Shown here: piece after piece, positions 30,181 through 37,851 of the stretch
How the letters are laid out: the number at the start of each line of letters is the position of its first letter
Numbering within the stretch: the first letter of the stretch is position 1
Assembly (NCBI GenBank): GCA_017542065.1
Contig: JAFXXX010000004.1
Location: 1-37,851, forward strand
From: Bacilli bacterium
Lineage (GTDB): Bacteria; Bacillota_I; Bacilli_A; RF39; UBA660
DNA: 37,851 nucleotides
Direction: 5' to 3'
Made by a program: the position numbers and the translations under genes
Notes under the pieces: generated by a model
What the model was told of the DNA's origin: nothing
Seen by the model: only the letters and a program-made list of their open reading frames with translations
Databases searched by the model: none

Positions 30181-30695
30181 TTTTGTTTTTTATAAGCTAT
30201 TATAGATACAATAATATCTGAAATATATATAAATGATAATATACTAAAAATAATAAATTCTTTCTTAGTAATTACATTTTTATCTTTTAATTTTTTATAT
30301 GTAGATACTGCATATAAACCTGTCATAATTAAACATATATAACTAAATATAGCTAATAAGAATGAAATAATAAATGTAAATATAGTCATTAGACAAACTA
30401 TGCATGTTATAAATATTATTATATATGCAGGTATACTAATTAATTTAACAATCATATTACTCTTTGAAGTATCATCTTTATTTTTTAAAGATTTAATAAA
30501 GAATATTATATTTAATATAAAAGTTATAAATACTAAACCAAGTAATACACCCATTGGAATATATGCATTATAATTAAATACTTTTTCCCAAATAGTATCT
30601 AAGAATTTTACTTTACTAGCTAAAAATGTAAAGAACGGGAAAATCATAATTAAATATAAGCATAAAGTATTTAATATACATGTTATCTTTTTCAT
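30165..30695 (-). CDS. Multi-spanning membrane protein, unknown function
   Basis: 176 residues with about five hydrophobic segments: near 5-26, 47-69, 84-106, 108-128 and 147-167. Short Lys-rich loops lie between them (SLKNKDDTSKSN, TYKKLKDKN). It has no signature I recognise and no conserved charged residues within the spans. It lies 10 bp downstream of polC and shares its transcript; a functional link to replication is not evident. Confidence 0.78.
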   Translation of the reverse strand: MKKITCILNTLCLYLIMIFPFFTFLASKVKFLDTIWEKVFNYNAYIPMGVLLGLVFITFILNIIFFIKSLKNKDDTSKSNMIVKLISIPAYIIIFITCIVCLMTIFTFIISFLLAIFSYICLIMTGLYAVSTYKKLKDKNVITKKEFIIFSILSFIYISDIIVSIIAYKKQKKIML

Positions 30696-30705
30696 TTAAT
30701 CACCT

Positions 30706-33700
30706 TTAAAATAAACTTAATTGATTTGATTCATCCATATCATCTAAGATATGCATATTCTTCATAATCTCAATTAAAGTATCAGATATCTTACATCTTG
30801 TTTGTAATTCTTCGATTGATAAGAAATCTCTTTTGTTTCTTTCTTCTACTATCTTCTTAGCAACTACATCTCCAAGACCATCTATAGCATTAAATGGTGG
30901 AATAATTTCATTGTCTGAGTTAACTACATAAGTAGTAGCTTCCGATTTATAAAGATTTACATTTAAGAATTTAATATTTCTAGCTGTAGCCTCTAAACAT
31001 ACATGTAATGATTCTAGAGTACCTAATTCTTTATTAGTAGCATCTTTACCTTTATTTTCAATTTCTATCATTTTATTTTTAATAGCATCATAACCATTAA
31101 TCATAGTTATAACATCTACATCAGTGGCTTTACAAGAAAGCCATGAAGCATAGTAGTATACTGGCATATGAACTTTATACCAGGCAATTCTAAATGCTGA
31201 AGTTACGTAAGCAGAAGCATGTGCTTTAGGGAACATGTATTTTATCTTACGACAACTATCAATGTACCACTCAGCTATACCAGCATCTCTAAGCTTAGCC
31301 TCAAACTCTTTCCATTTTTCAGGATCTTTACTAGCTTTACCTTTACGAACAAATTCCATTATTTTAAATGCATCTATTGGTTTTAAACCATTATACATTA
31401 GATATACCATTATGTCGTCACGACATCCAATAACCTCTGAGAAAGGAACTACATTATTCTTAATTAATTCCTGTGCATTACCTAGCCAAACGTCAGTACC
31501 ATGTGATAAACCAGATATTTTAATTAGTTCACCAAATGTTGTTGGTTTTGTGTCTTCAACCATTTGGATAGTAAACTTAGTACCAAATTCTGGAATACCA
31601 AGAGTACCTGTATTACACATTATTTGTTCTTTAGTAACACCTAATACTTCAGGTCCACTAAATATACTCATAGTATCTTTATCATCTAGTGGTACTGCTG
31701 CAACATCAGTTCCTGTCATATCTTTTATCATTCTAAGTTGTGTAGGATCTGAGTGACCTAAAATATCAAGTTTTAATACATCGTCTTCAATCTTGTGATA
31801 ATCAAAGTGAGTAGTTCTCCATGCAGAGTTTGGATCATCTGCTGGAAATTGATATGGAGTAAAGTCATATACTTCCATATAGTCTGGTATAACTACTATA
31901 CCACCTGGATGTTGTCCAGTAGTTCTTTTAACTCCTGTACATCCCATAGATAGTCTTTCTACTTCAAGACTTCTCTTATCTATATTATGTTCTTCAAAAT
32001 AACCTTTAACATAACCATAAGCAGTTTTATCTGCTACAGTACCTATTGTACCTGCTCTATAAACATTATCTACACCAAATAATACTTTAGTATATTCATG
32101 AATAGCTGCTTGGTTTAAATCTGAGAAATTAAGGTCTATATCAGGAACTTTATCTGCATTAAATCCAAGGAATGTAGCAAATGGAATATCTTGTCCATCT
32201 TTATACATATCTGTACCACATTTAGGACACTTCTTATCTGGTAAATCAAATCCAGATTTATATTTAGCTCCTAGTACTTCTCCATCTTCTTCAAATATAC
32301 TTAGTTTACACTTAGGACATCTATAATGAGCTGCTAATGGATTAACTTCTGTTATACCCATCATAGTAGCTACGAATGATGAACCTACTGATCCTCTTGA
32401 ACCCACTAAGAATCCATCATCATTAGACTTCTTAACAAGTCTTTGAGCAATTAGATATATTGGATCAAATCCAGCACCTATTACTCCACCTAAGTTCTTC
32501 TTAACTAATTTATCCAGTTCTTTTTCATCTTCATATTCTGCAGTTTCTTTTAAATAATTTCTAACAGTATTTTTAACTTCTTCAGAACCCTTTAATATTA
32601 ATTTATGTAATTCTTCAAAAGACTTAGTTTCCATTTCTTCTTTAGAAACTCCATCTTTCTTTAAGAAATATTCTATACTTGTTTTAACTATATCACCATA
32701 TAGTTCTAGACCTAATCTTTCTTCAATTAAATATGGAAGTGGATCTCCATACATTTCATTAGCTTTATTATAAACTAGTTCTGTTACTACTTTAGGACAA
32801 TCTAGATATTCACCATCATCACCTTTTACTCTTGGAGAGAATGGTACTCCACCTGTTTGAATAATAACATCAAATACTTCAGTCATATCTAAAATCTTAT
32901 TAGGATTTTCAATGATTATTTCATGAGCTAAATCTTTATCTAAGAAGCTAAAGTCTTCAAACATTTCTGTAGTAGTTCTAAAGTGTTGTGAAGGAACAAT
33001 TCCACCATTTCTTTGAAGTGGATGTCTTCCTCTACCTGGAACATTTTGATTAACTATTATTTCTCTATAAATTTTATCATCTCTATATAAGTGATGAACA
33101 TCACCTGTAGCTACTATTAATTTACCAGTATCTTTAGTAACTCTAATTATCTTTTCTATGTTTTGAATTAAAGCTGCTTCATTTTCAAAAGTACTAGGTA
33201 CTAAATGAGCATATACTTCTAGTGGTTGAACTTCAACGTAATCATAGAAATCAATTATGTTAGCAAGTTCTTCATCTGTTTTAGTAGATGCTGAAGAGAA
33301 TACTTCAGACAAATAACAACCAGAGCCAATTAATAAACCTTTTCTTAGTTTTTCTATTTCACTTCTAAGAATTCTAGGAGTCTTATATAAATATTTAGTA
33401 TTAGCAAAAGATACAATCTTAAATAGATTCTTTAAACCTTCTCTAGTTAATGTAAGTATATTAATATGATGTGTATTACCATATTTATATATTTCATCTT
33501 TTGATACTAAGTTATTTAAATCAGATACTTTTTTAAAGTTTTGATCAAGTAGTTTCTTAATCATTTTATGGAATACTAAAGCAGTAGCTTCAGCATCGTA
33601 ATTACCTCTATGGTGTCCTTCTTCATCAAATTCAACACCATATCTTTTTGTAATAGCAGATAAACCATGTCTAGCTTCTGCTCTATCCATTGTTCTTGAT

Positions 33701-35295
33701 AATTCTAATGTATCTATTACTGGGTTAGTAAATTCACCCATATTATATTTTTTAAATGCCATCTGAATAAAAGAAGTATCGAACTTCGCATTATGAGCAA
33801 CCATAGGAGCATTACCTGTCCACTCCATGAACTTCTTAACAGCTTCTTCTTCGTTTGCTTTACCTTCTAACATTTCATCAGTTATGTTAGTTAAATCTAT
33901 AATCTTTTGTGGAAGTTTTCTTCCAGGGTTAACTAATTCATCATAAGTTTCTAAGATTACACCATCTTTAATCTTAGCAGCACCTATTTCAATAATAGAG
34001 TCTTTACCACCAGCATTAAATCCTGTTGTTTCTAAGTCGAATACAACAAATGTAGTACCTTCTAATGGTTCTTCTGAAGGTCTAACAACAATATCAACAT
34101 TATCATCAACCATTACAAGCTCACAACCATATATAACTTTAAATGGTTCTTCACCTTCAGCTAAATCTTTATTCATACCTCTAACTAAGTTAAATGCATT
34201 AGGGAATGCTTGTACACCATCATGATCTGTTAAAGCAATTCCTCTATGACCCCATTTCTTAGCTTGTTTAATAATATCTTCAATAGATGATACACCATCC
34301 ATTTGAGACATAATTGAGTGAGTATGTAATTCTACTCTTTTTTCTTCAGCATCATCTGTTATAGATATATCTTTTGATGGAATATCCATTAAATTATATG
34401 CACTTAAAACATAATCTCTTGAATATTCATCATATTTAACATTACCAGATAATCTATACCATTTGCCTTCTTTAATCTTTGATGCAGCTTCATCAAAATC
34501 TTCTTTATTCTTAAAGAATATTTTTGAATATAAACTATCAGTATAATCAGTTAGTTTTAAAGTAATAATTTTAAAAGCTGTTTTAGGAGATTCAAATAAA
34601 TCTACTCCAAATACTTTAGCTTCTACTATTACATTTTCTTTATCTGAATATAAATCTTTTAAAGCAGTTATTTCACCAGTAATATATTTACCAAGAATTG
34701 CTCCTGTTTCTTTATCAATTTTAGCAGCAGGTAAAGGGCCTTGTTTCTTTTCTTTCTTTACTTCTTCTTTTTTAACAGGTAACTTTCCCTCATAAATAAT
34801 ATCTGCTTTATCAAGTGTTAACTTATTATTTAAATAAGTATCTAGTTTTATATTAAAACCTATTTGTCTATATTTATCTTCTATTTCAGTTAATTTATTC
34901 TTAATAGTATTCTCTTGTGATTTATTATCTACTTCAATAAATAGTCCATCAGTAGTAGAACTAATCTTCTTATCTATAAATAATTGAAGTATAGCTTTAC
35001 TAAGTCCAATATTACTAATTACATATGTATAGTATTCTCCTATTAATAAATCATTTTCTTTTTCAGGAACTATAGTATAAGTAACTGTTTTTAAATCAGG
35101 AAATCCTTTAGAAATATTCTTATCTATTTGTTCTAATACTTCTACTGGAATATAGTCTTTAGTAGCTATAATAAAATTCCAATTTAATTTATCTTTTGAA
35201 GACTTAATCTTCAAAATTTTTGCATCCAAAAAATGATCATAATATTTTTGATCCAAGTTAACTTTTTCTAAAAATAATTTAATCTTGTTATCCAT
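30706..35295 (-). CDS. polC: DNA polymerase III, PolC-type alpha subunit
   Basis: 1529 residues, the replicative polymerase of low-GC Gram-positives. Domains in order: an N-terminal region and OB fold (about 200-315), a PHP segment starting at VELHTHSIMSQMDG (about 320), an inserted DEDD proofreading exonuclease (VVFDLETTGFNAGGKDSIIE at about 415, VAHNAKFDTSF, HRGNYDAEAT), the second PHP part (GDVHHLYRDD), and the polymerase core. The core has a zinc finger (CPKCKLSIF and CPKCGTDMY, about 990-1025) and catalytic aspartates in VPDIDLNFSDL (about 1050). Helix-hairpin-helix and C-terminal domains follow. It is a strong taxonomic marker. The ribosome site is weak compared with its neighbours. Confidence 0.98.
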   Translation of the reverse strand: MDNKIKLFLEKVNLDQKYYDHFLDAKILKIKSSKDKLNWNFIIATKDYIPVEVLEQIDKNISKGFPDLKTVTYTIVPEKENDLLIGEYYTYVISNIGLSKAILQLFIDKKISSTTDGLFIEVDNKSQENTIKNKLTEIEDKYRQIGFNIKLDTYLNNKLTLDKADIIYEGKLPVKKEEVKKEKKQGPLPAAKIDKETGAILGKYITGEITALKDLYSDKENVIVEAKVFGVDLFESPKTAFKIITLKLTDYTDSLYSKIFFKNKEDFDEAASKIKEGKWYRLSGNVKYDEYSRDYVLSAYNLMDIPSKDISITDDAEEKRVELHTHSIMSQMDGVSSIEDIIKQAKKWGHRGIALTDHDGVQAFPNAFNLVRGMNKDLAEGEEPFKVIYGCELVMVDDNVDIVVRPSEEPLEGTTFVVFDLETTGFNAGGKDSIIEIGAAKIKDGVILETYDELVNPGRKLPQKIIDLTNITDEMLEGKANEEEAVKKFMEWTGNAPMVAHNAKFDTSFIQMAFKKYNMGEFTNPVIDTLELSRTMDRAEARHGLSAITKRYGVEFDEEGHHRGNYDAEATALVFHKMIKKLLDQNFKKVSDLNNLVSKDEIYKYGNTHHINILTLTREGLKNLFKIVSFANTKYLYKTPRILRSEIEKLRKGLLIGSGCYLSEVFSSASTKTDEELANIIDFYDYVEVQPLEVYAHLVPSTFENEAALIQNIEKIIRVTKDTGKLIVATGDVHHLYRDDKIYREIIVNQNVPGRGRHPLQRNGGIVPSQHFRTTTEMFEDFSFLDKDLAHEIIIENPNKILDMTEVFDVIIQTGGVPFSPRVKGDDGEYLDCPKVVTELVYNKANEMYGDPLPYLIEERLGLELYGDIVKTSIEYFLKKDGVSKEEMETKSFEELHKLILKGSEEVKNTVRNYLKETAEYEDEKELDKLVKKNLGGVIGAGFDPIYLIAQRLVKKSNDDGFLVGSRGSVGSSFVATMMGITEVNPLAAHYRCPKCKLSIFEEDGEVLGAKYKSGFDLPDKKCPKCGTDMYKDGQDIPFATFLGFNADKVPDIDLNFSDLNQAAIHEYTKVLFGVDNVYRAGTIGTVADKTAYGYVKGYFEEHNIDKRSLEVERLSMGCTGVKRTTGQHPGGIVVIPDYMEVYDFTPYQFPADDPNSAWRTTHFDYHKIEDDVLKLDILGHSDPTQLRMIKDMTGTDVAAVPLDDKDTMSIFSGPEVLGVTKEQIMCNTGTLGIPEFGTKFTIQMVEDTKPTTFGELIKISGLSHGTDVWLGNAQELIKNNVVPFSEVIGCRDDIMVYLMYNGLKPIDAFKIMEFVRKGKASKDPEKWKEFEAKLRDAGIAEWYIDSCRKIKYMFPKAHASAYVTSAFRIAWYKVHMPVYYYASWLSCKATDVDVITMINGYDAIKNKMIEIENKGKDATNKELGTLESLHVCLEATARNIKFLNVNLYKSEATTYVVNSDNEIIPPFNAIDGLGDVVAKKIVEERNKRDFLSIEELQTRCKISDTLIEIMKNMHILDDMDESNQLSLF

Positions 35296-35321
35296 ATATC
35301 ATCATTCTTTCACTATTTTTT

Positions 35322-35330
35322 ATTATATCA
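35322..35330 (-). promoter_or_regulatory. Extended -10 promoter of polC
   Basis: TGATATAAT on the minus strand, 26 bp before the polC ATG. Confidence 0.62.
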
Positions 35331-35351
35331 ATTATTCAATAAATATTAAAT

Positions 35352-35384
35352 AAAAAAAGAGGAAAAATAATTAATTTTCCTCTT
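35352..35384 (-). terminator. Terminator embedded in the end of the TMEM43-like gene
   Basis: Minus-strand stem GAGGAAAA/TTTTCCTC with an 8-nt loop, followed by T7. The TAA stop (35371-35373) lies in the loop. Confidence 0.9.
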
Positions 35385-36546
35385 TATTCTCTTCTTTTTT
35401 TTCTTCTTTTACTTCAGATGTTTTACCATCATCTTTTTTTGATAAATACATTTTAGCAAGAACTATTAATCCTACTGAAACAATTATCATAATTACACCA
35501 ATAACTGGTCTATATACTAACCATGCAATTCCAATTACAATTAATGAAATAGCAAATCCAACAGAAGCAGATACAACTCCTAAAGCTCCATTAAATATTT
35601 TACCTAGGAATGGAACATATCCAATTAATGTAGTTAATGGACTAAGTAACATTGATGTTCCCATGCATACTAGAATTACACCAAATAATCTTGAAATCCA
35701 TTTCCATAATTTATTTCCAGATTCAATATTGTTAATTAACTCTGTTCCAGTTTTTTCACCTTTTTCTAATTTTAGAATTGTTGAATTTTTCTTAGTAGTA
35801 TAAGCTCCAATTCTAGATCCTGTTTGTTTACCTAAAACTGAAACTGTATCATAATCCCCATATGTAAATGAGATTCTTGTATCTCCAATAACTGGATTAT
35901 TTAAATCAGCTGAGTTAGTAATATATTTACCAACAACTGAATATCCTTCAGGAAGTCCTACTCCTGGTTCTAATGTAGTTAATTCTTCTGTTGCAGATAA
36001 TTTAGATAGGAATCCATCTGATAAACTAAATGCTCCTAAAGCTAAACTAGTTACTCTATATGGTTTATTTAATTTATATTTTAAACCATCATTATTGTTT
36101 TCATGTCCTGATGCTTGTTTAAAGTTTGTAGGGTCATTATTCTTTTCTGACCATTCTTTTGAATAAGTATAAGTAGTTTTATCATCAGTAGTTTCTGATG
36201 TTTCTACCCATTGATATACTTCAACATGTCTTTCTAATATTGGTGTTAAAACACTAATACCAAAAGTTTCATCTGTTAGATAAGTATTACCAAAATCTAA
36301 TGTACCATAAGTAGCTATAAGTTTTCCTTCATTTTCTTTAACTACTTCTGAAGAGGAAACATCTTTAAAGTTTTCTCTCATTTCTTTAACGTCTTTAATA
36401 TTAATAACGTTTTTCTTTTCATTATTCCATAGTATTCCACATCCAAGAATAATGATAATAATTCCTATTGGAATTGATGCAAAAGAATTTCCAAGTTTAC
36501 CAAAGAAACCTTGCTTCTTATTTTTGACAGTATATGTATCTGCCAT
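35371..36546 (-). CDS. TMEM43-family (DUF1625) membrane protein
   Basis: 391 residues. One transmembrane helix near the N-terminus (SIPIGIIIIILGCGILW, about 24-41) is followed by a large loop domain of about 240 residues. The loop contains the family-like VEVYQWVET, TYTYSKEWSE and YRVTSLALGAFSLS stretches. Three to four C-terminal hydrophobic segments (about 284-375) and a Lys/Glu-rich tail follow. This is the plan of TMEM43/LUMA, known from the animal inner nuclear membrane and scattered in bacteria, where its role is unclear. The ATG at 36546 follows GAGGTGATAATT. It is transcribed alone. Confidence 0.8.
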   Translation of the reverse strand: MADTYTVKNKKQGFFGKLGNSFASIPIGIIIIILGCGILWNNEKKNVINIKDVKEMRENFKDVSSSEVVKENEGKLIATYGTLDFGNTYLTDETFGISVLTPILERHVEVYQWVETSETTDDKTTYTYSKEWSEKNNDPTNFKQASGHENNNDGLKYKLNKPYRVTSLALGAFSLSDGFLSKLSATEELTTLEPGVGLPEGYSVVGKYITNSADLNNPVIGDTRISFTYGDYDTVSVLGKQTGSRIGAYTTKKNSTILKLEKGEKTGTELINNIESGNKLWKWISRLFGVILVCMGTSMLLSPLTTLIGYVPFLGKIFNGALGVVSASVGFAISLIVIGIAWLVYRPVIGVIMIIVSVGLIVLAKMYLSKKDDGKTSEVKEEKKEENKEEN

Positions 36547-36564
36547 AATTATCACCTCATTTTA

Positions 36565-36573
36565 AATATAACA
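36565..36573 (-). promoter_or_regulatory. Extended -10 promoter of the TMEM43-like gene
   Basis: TGTTATATT on the minus strand, 18 bp before the ATG at 36546, just after the ligA terminator. Confidence 0.55.
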
Positions 36574-36585
36574 TTTATTGTCGTA

Positions 36586-36626
36586 AAATAAAAGAAGAAT
36601 TTGTAAATTTACATTACAAGTTCTTC
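36586..36626 (-). terminator. Terminator embedded in the end of ligA
   Basis: A two-part stem on the minus strand, GAAGAA/TTCTTC and TTGTAA/TTACAA separated by one mismatch, followed by TTTTATTTT. The ligA stop (36609-36611) lies in the loop, and the last five codons form the left arm. Confidence 0.85.
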
Positions 36627-37851
36627 ATATTCTTCTTCTGAAATAATTTTAATACCTAGTTCTTTAGCTTTATCATATTTTGAACCTGGGTTTTCACCAA
36701 GTAAAACATAGTCCGTTTTTTTAGTAACTGACTCAGTTACTTTGGCTCCTAGGCTTTCAAGTACTTCTTTATAGTAGTCTCTTGGTTTTGATAAAGTACC
36801 AGTTATAACAAATGTTTTTCCAGATACATTTGAATCAGTATTTATTTCTTTACCAAGATATTTAGTATTAATACCTAATTCTTTTAATGCATTAATAGTA
36901 TTATTGTTCTTTTCATCACTAAAGTAATCCACAATACTTTTAGCAATTATGTCTCCTACATCATTAATATCTTTTAATTCATCATAAGATGCCTTTTGTA
37001 ATTCATCTAATTCTTTATAATGCATAGCTAATATCTTAGCAGTCTTTTTACCAACATATCTAATACCTAGTGCAAATAATAATCTTTCAAGTGAATTAGA
37101 CTTACTAGCTTCTATAGAATCAAGTAAGTTAGTAATACTCTTTTCTCCAAACCCTTCCATAGACATAAGCTCAAATTTATATTTTTCTAAATGATAAAGG
37201 TCTACGATAGATTTTACAAATCCTTCATTATAGAAGTCTTCTACTATTCTTTCTCCAAAACCATCTATGTTCATAGCATCCCTACTTACATAGTGTTCAA
37301 TTGATTCCATATGTCTTGCATCACAGTGTTCATTAACGCAGTAATGATTAGCATCCTTCTTAACTAATTTTGATCCACATATTGGGCAACTATCGATCAT
37401 AATAGTTTCTTTAGTATTATCTTTTCTTCTATCTAGTTTTACTTCAACAACTTCTGGAATAACATCTCCAGCTTTTCTAATAGATATTACATCACCAACT
37501 CTAATATCTTTAGAAACAATATAATCGTAATTATGTAATGTTGCTTTAGAAACAAGTGAACCATCTACGTGTACTGGATCAAATATAGCATTAGGTGTTA
37601 TCTTACCAGTTCTTCCAACAGTATATTTGATCTCTTTTAAGGTTGTTAATACTTGAACTGCTGGGAATTTATATGCTATACCCCATCTAGGTACTCTAGC
37701 AGTAAAACCTAGTACTTTTTCATCTTCTAGGCTATCTACTTTTAAAACTACACCATCAATAGCAAATGGAAGAGATTCTCTTTTCTTACCTAAATCTTCT
37801 ATATAATTAATAAGATCTTTTAAATTTTTACCATAACCATTTAATTTGATA
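36609..37851 (-). CDS. ligA: NAD-dependent DNA ligase, 5' end missing (window edge)
   Basis: The C-terminal 413 residues or so of LigA, which seals nicks using NAD+. The frame stays open to the right edge, so the adenylation domain with the KxDG lysine is mostly outside. Visible parts in order: TVGRTGKITPNAIFDPVHVD, the OB fold (SKDIRVGDVISIRKAGDVIP), the four-Cys zinc finger (SCPICGSKLV and HYCVNEHCDA), helix-hairpin-helix repeats (NIDGFGERIV, GEKSITNLLD, GIRYVGKKTA, INDVGDIIAKS), and a BRCT domain beginning SGKTFVITGTLSKPRD. The family is certain. Confidence 0.97.
   Translation of the reverse strand, partial: IKLNGYGKNLKDLINYIEDLGKKRESLPFAIDGVVLKVDSLEDEKVLGFTARVPRWGIAYKFPAVQVLTTLKEIKYTVGRTGKITPNAIFDPVHVDGSLVSKATLHNYDYIVSKDIRVGDVISIRKAGDVIPEVVEVKLDRRKDNTKETIMIDSCPICGSKLVKKDANHYCVNEHCDARHMESIEHYVSRDAMNIDGFGERIVEDFYNEGFVKSIVDLYHLEKYKFELMSMEGFGEKSITNLLDSIEASKSNSLERLLFALGIRYVGKKTAKILAMHYKELDELQKASYDELKDINDVGDIIAKSIVDYFSDEKNNNTINALKELGINTKYLGKEINTDSNVSGKTFVITGTLSKPRDYYKEVLESLGAKVTESVTKKTDYVLLGENPGSKYDKAKELGIKIISEEEYEELVM

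Noticed and set aside
31235-31756. 173-codon open frame on the plus strand
   Set aside because: It lies wholly antisense inside the conserved polymerase core of polC, has no ribosome site, and reads as a Ser/Ile-rich shadow.

Overview
The window is AT-rich, tightly packed DNA from a low-GC Gram-positive relative. PolC, RbgA, RNase HII, TopA, MurF, type I signal peptidase and strong Shine-Dalgarno sequences (AGGTGATAAT and similar) point to Bacilli or a neighbouring lineage. Several genes (rbgA, rimM and the YgjP-like peptidase) end in TGA, so UGA is a stop codon and the Mycoplasma code does not apply. MurF and a MurL-like epimerase imply a peptidoglycan wall. The small genes and embedded terminators would fit an uncultured, streamlined gut-type Bacilli lineage such as RF39-like groups; that placement is inference. 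I count 45 protein-coding genes, 42 on the minus strand. I see no tRNA, rRNA, CRISPR array, transposon or prophage.

Minus-strand units, read from high to low coordinate: (1) ligA, cut by the window end, then a terminator. (2) A TMEM43-family membrane protein. (3) polC plus a small membrane protein. (4) A lone hypothetical gene at 29393-30118. (5) A translation/RNA-maturation operon: YgjP-like peptidase, TrmH-family methyltransferase, rimM, trmD (with an unusual C-terminal extension), trpS, then rplS with its own promoter and probable L19 leader, then lepB. (6) murF, flanked by two plus-strand genes: a 281-aa protein with a possible Cys-His-Asp triad and a 30-aa cysteine-rich, metallothionein-like peptide. 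(7) Two distantly paralogous hypothetical genes. (8) A HAD hydrolase plus a SpoU methyltransferase. (9) A membrane-tethered XRE regulator plus a DUF4097 repeat protein, divergent from a small Sm-like protein across a perfect 15-bp inverted repeat that contains both -10 boxes. (10) Three related zinc-ribbon membrane proteins.

(11) The most unusual unit (15870 to 10696) appears to be a single operon: a small nucleotidyltransferase-fold protein, a TIR-transmembrane-beta-propeller protein, a MurL-type muropeptide epimerase, a two-TM protein and a YdjC/ChbG carbohydrate deacetylase. It joins an NAD-type immune or signalling domain to cell-wall enzymes. (12) Last is a run of about 15 tightly spaced or overlapping genes from 10671 to the left edge. 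It mixes small hydrolases and peptidases (divergent deformylase, RBBP9-like, NIF3/PII-like, SDR, short Pcp-like, S41, two HADs, DHH/DHHA2, beta-lactamase-like) and ends with rbgA, rnhB and topA.

Two genome-style features recur. Promoters are mostly extended -10 elements (TGnTATAAT). Rho-independent terminators often contain the stop codon of the gene they end.
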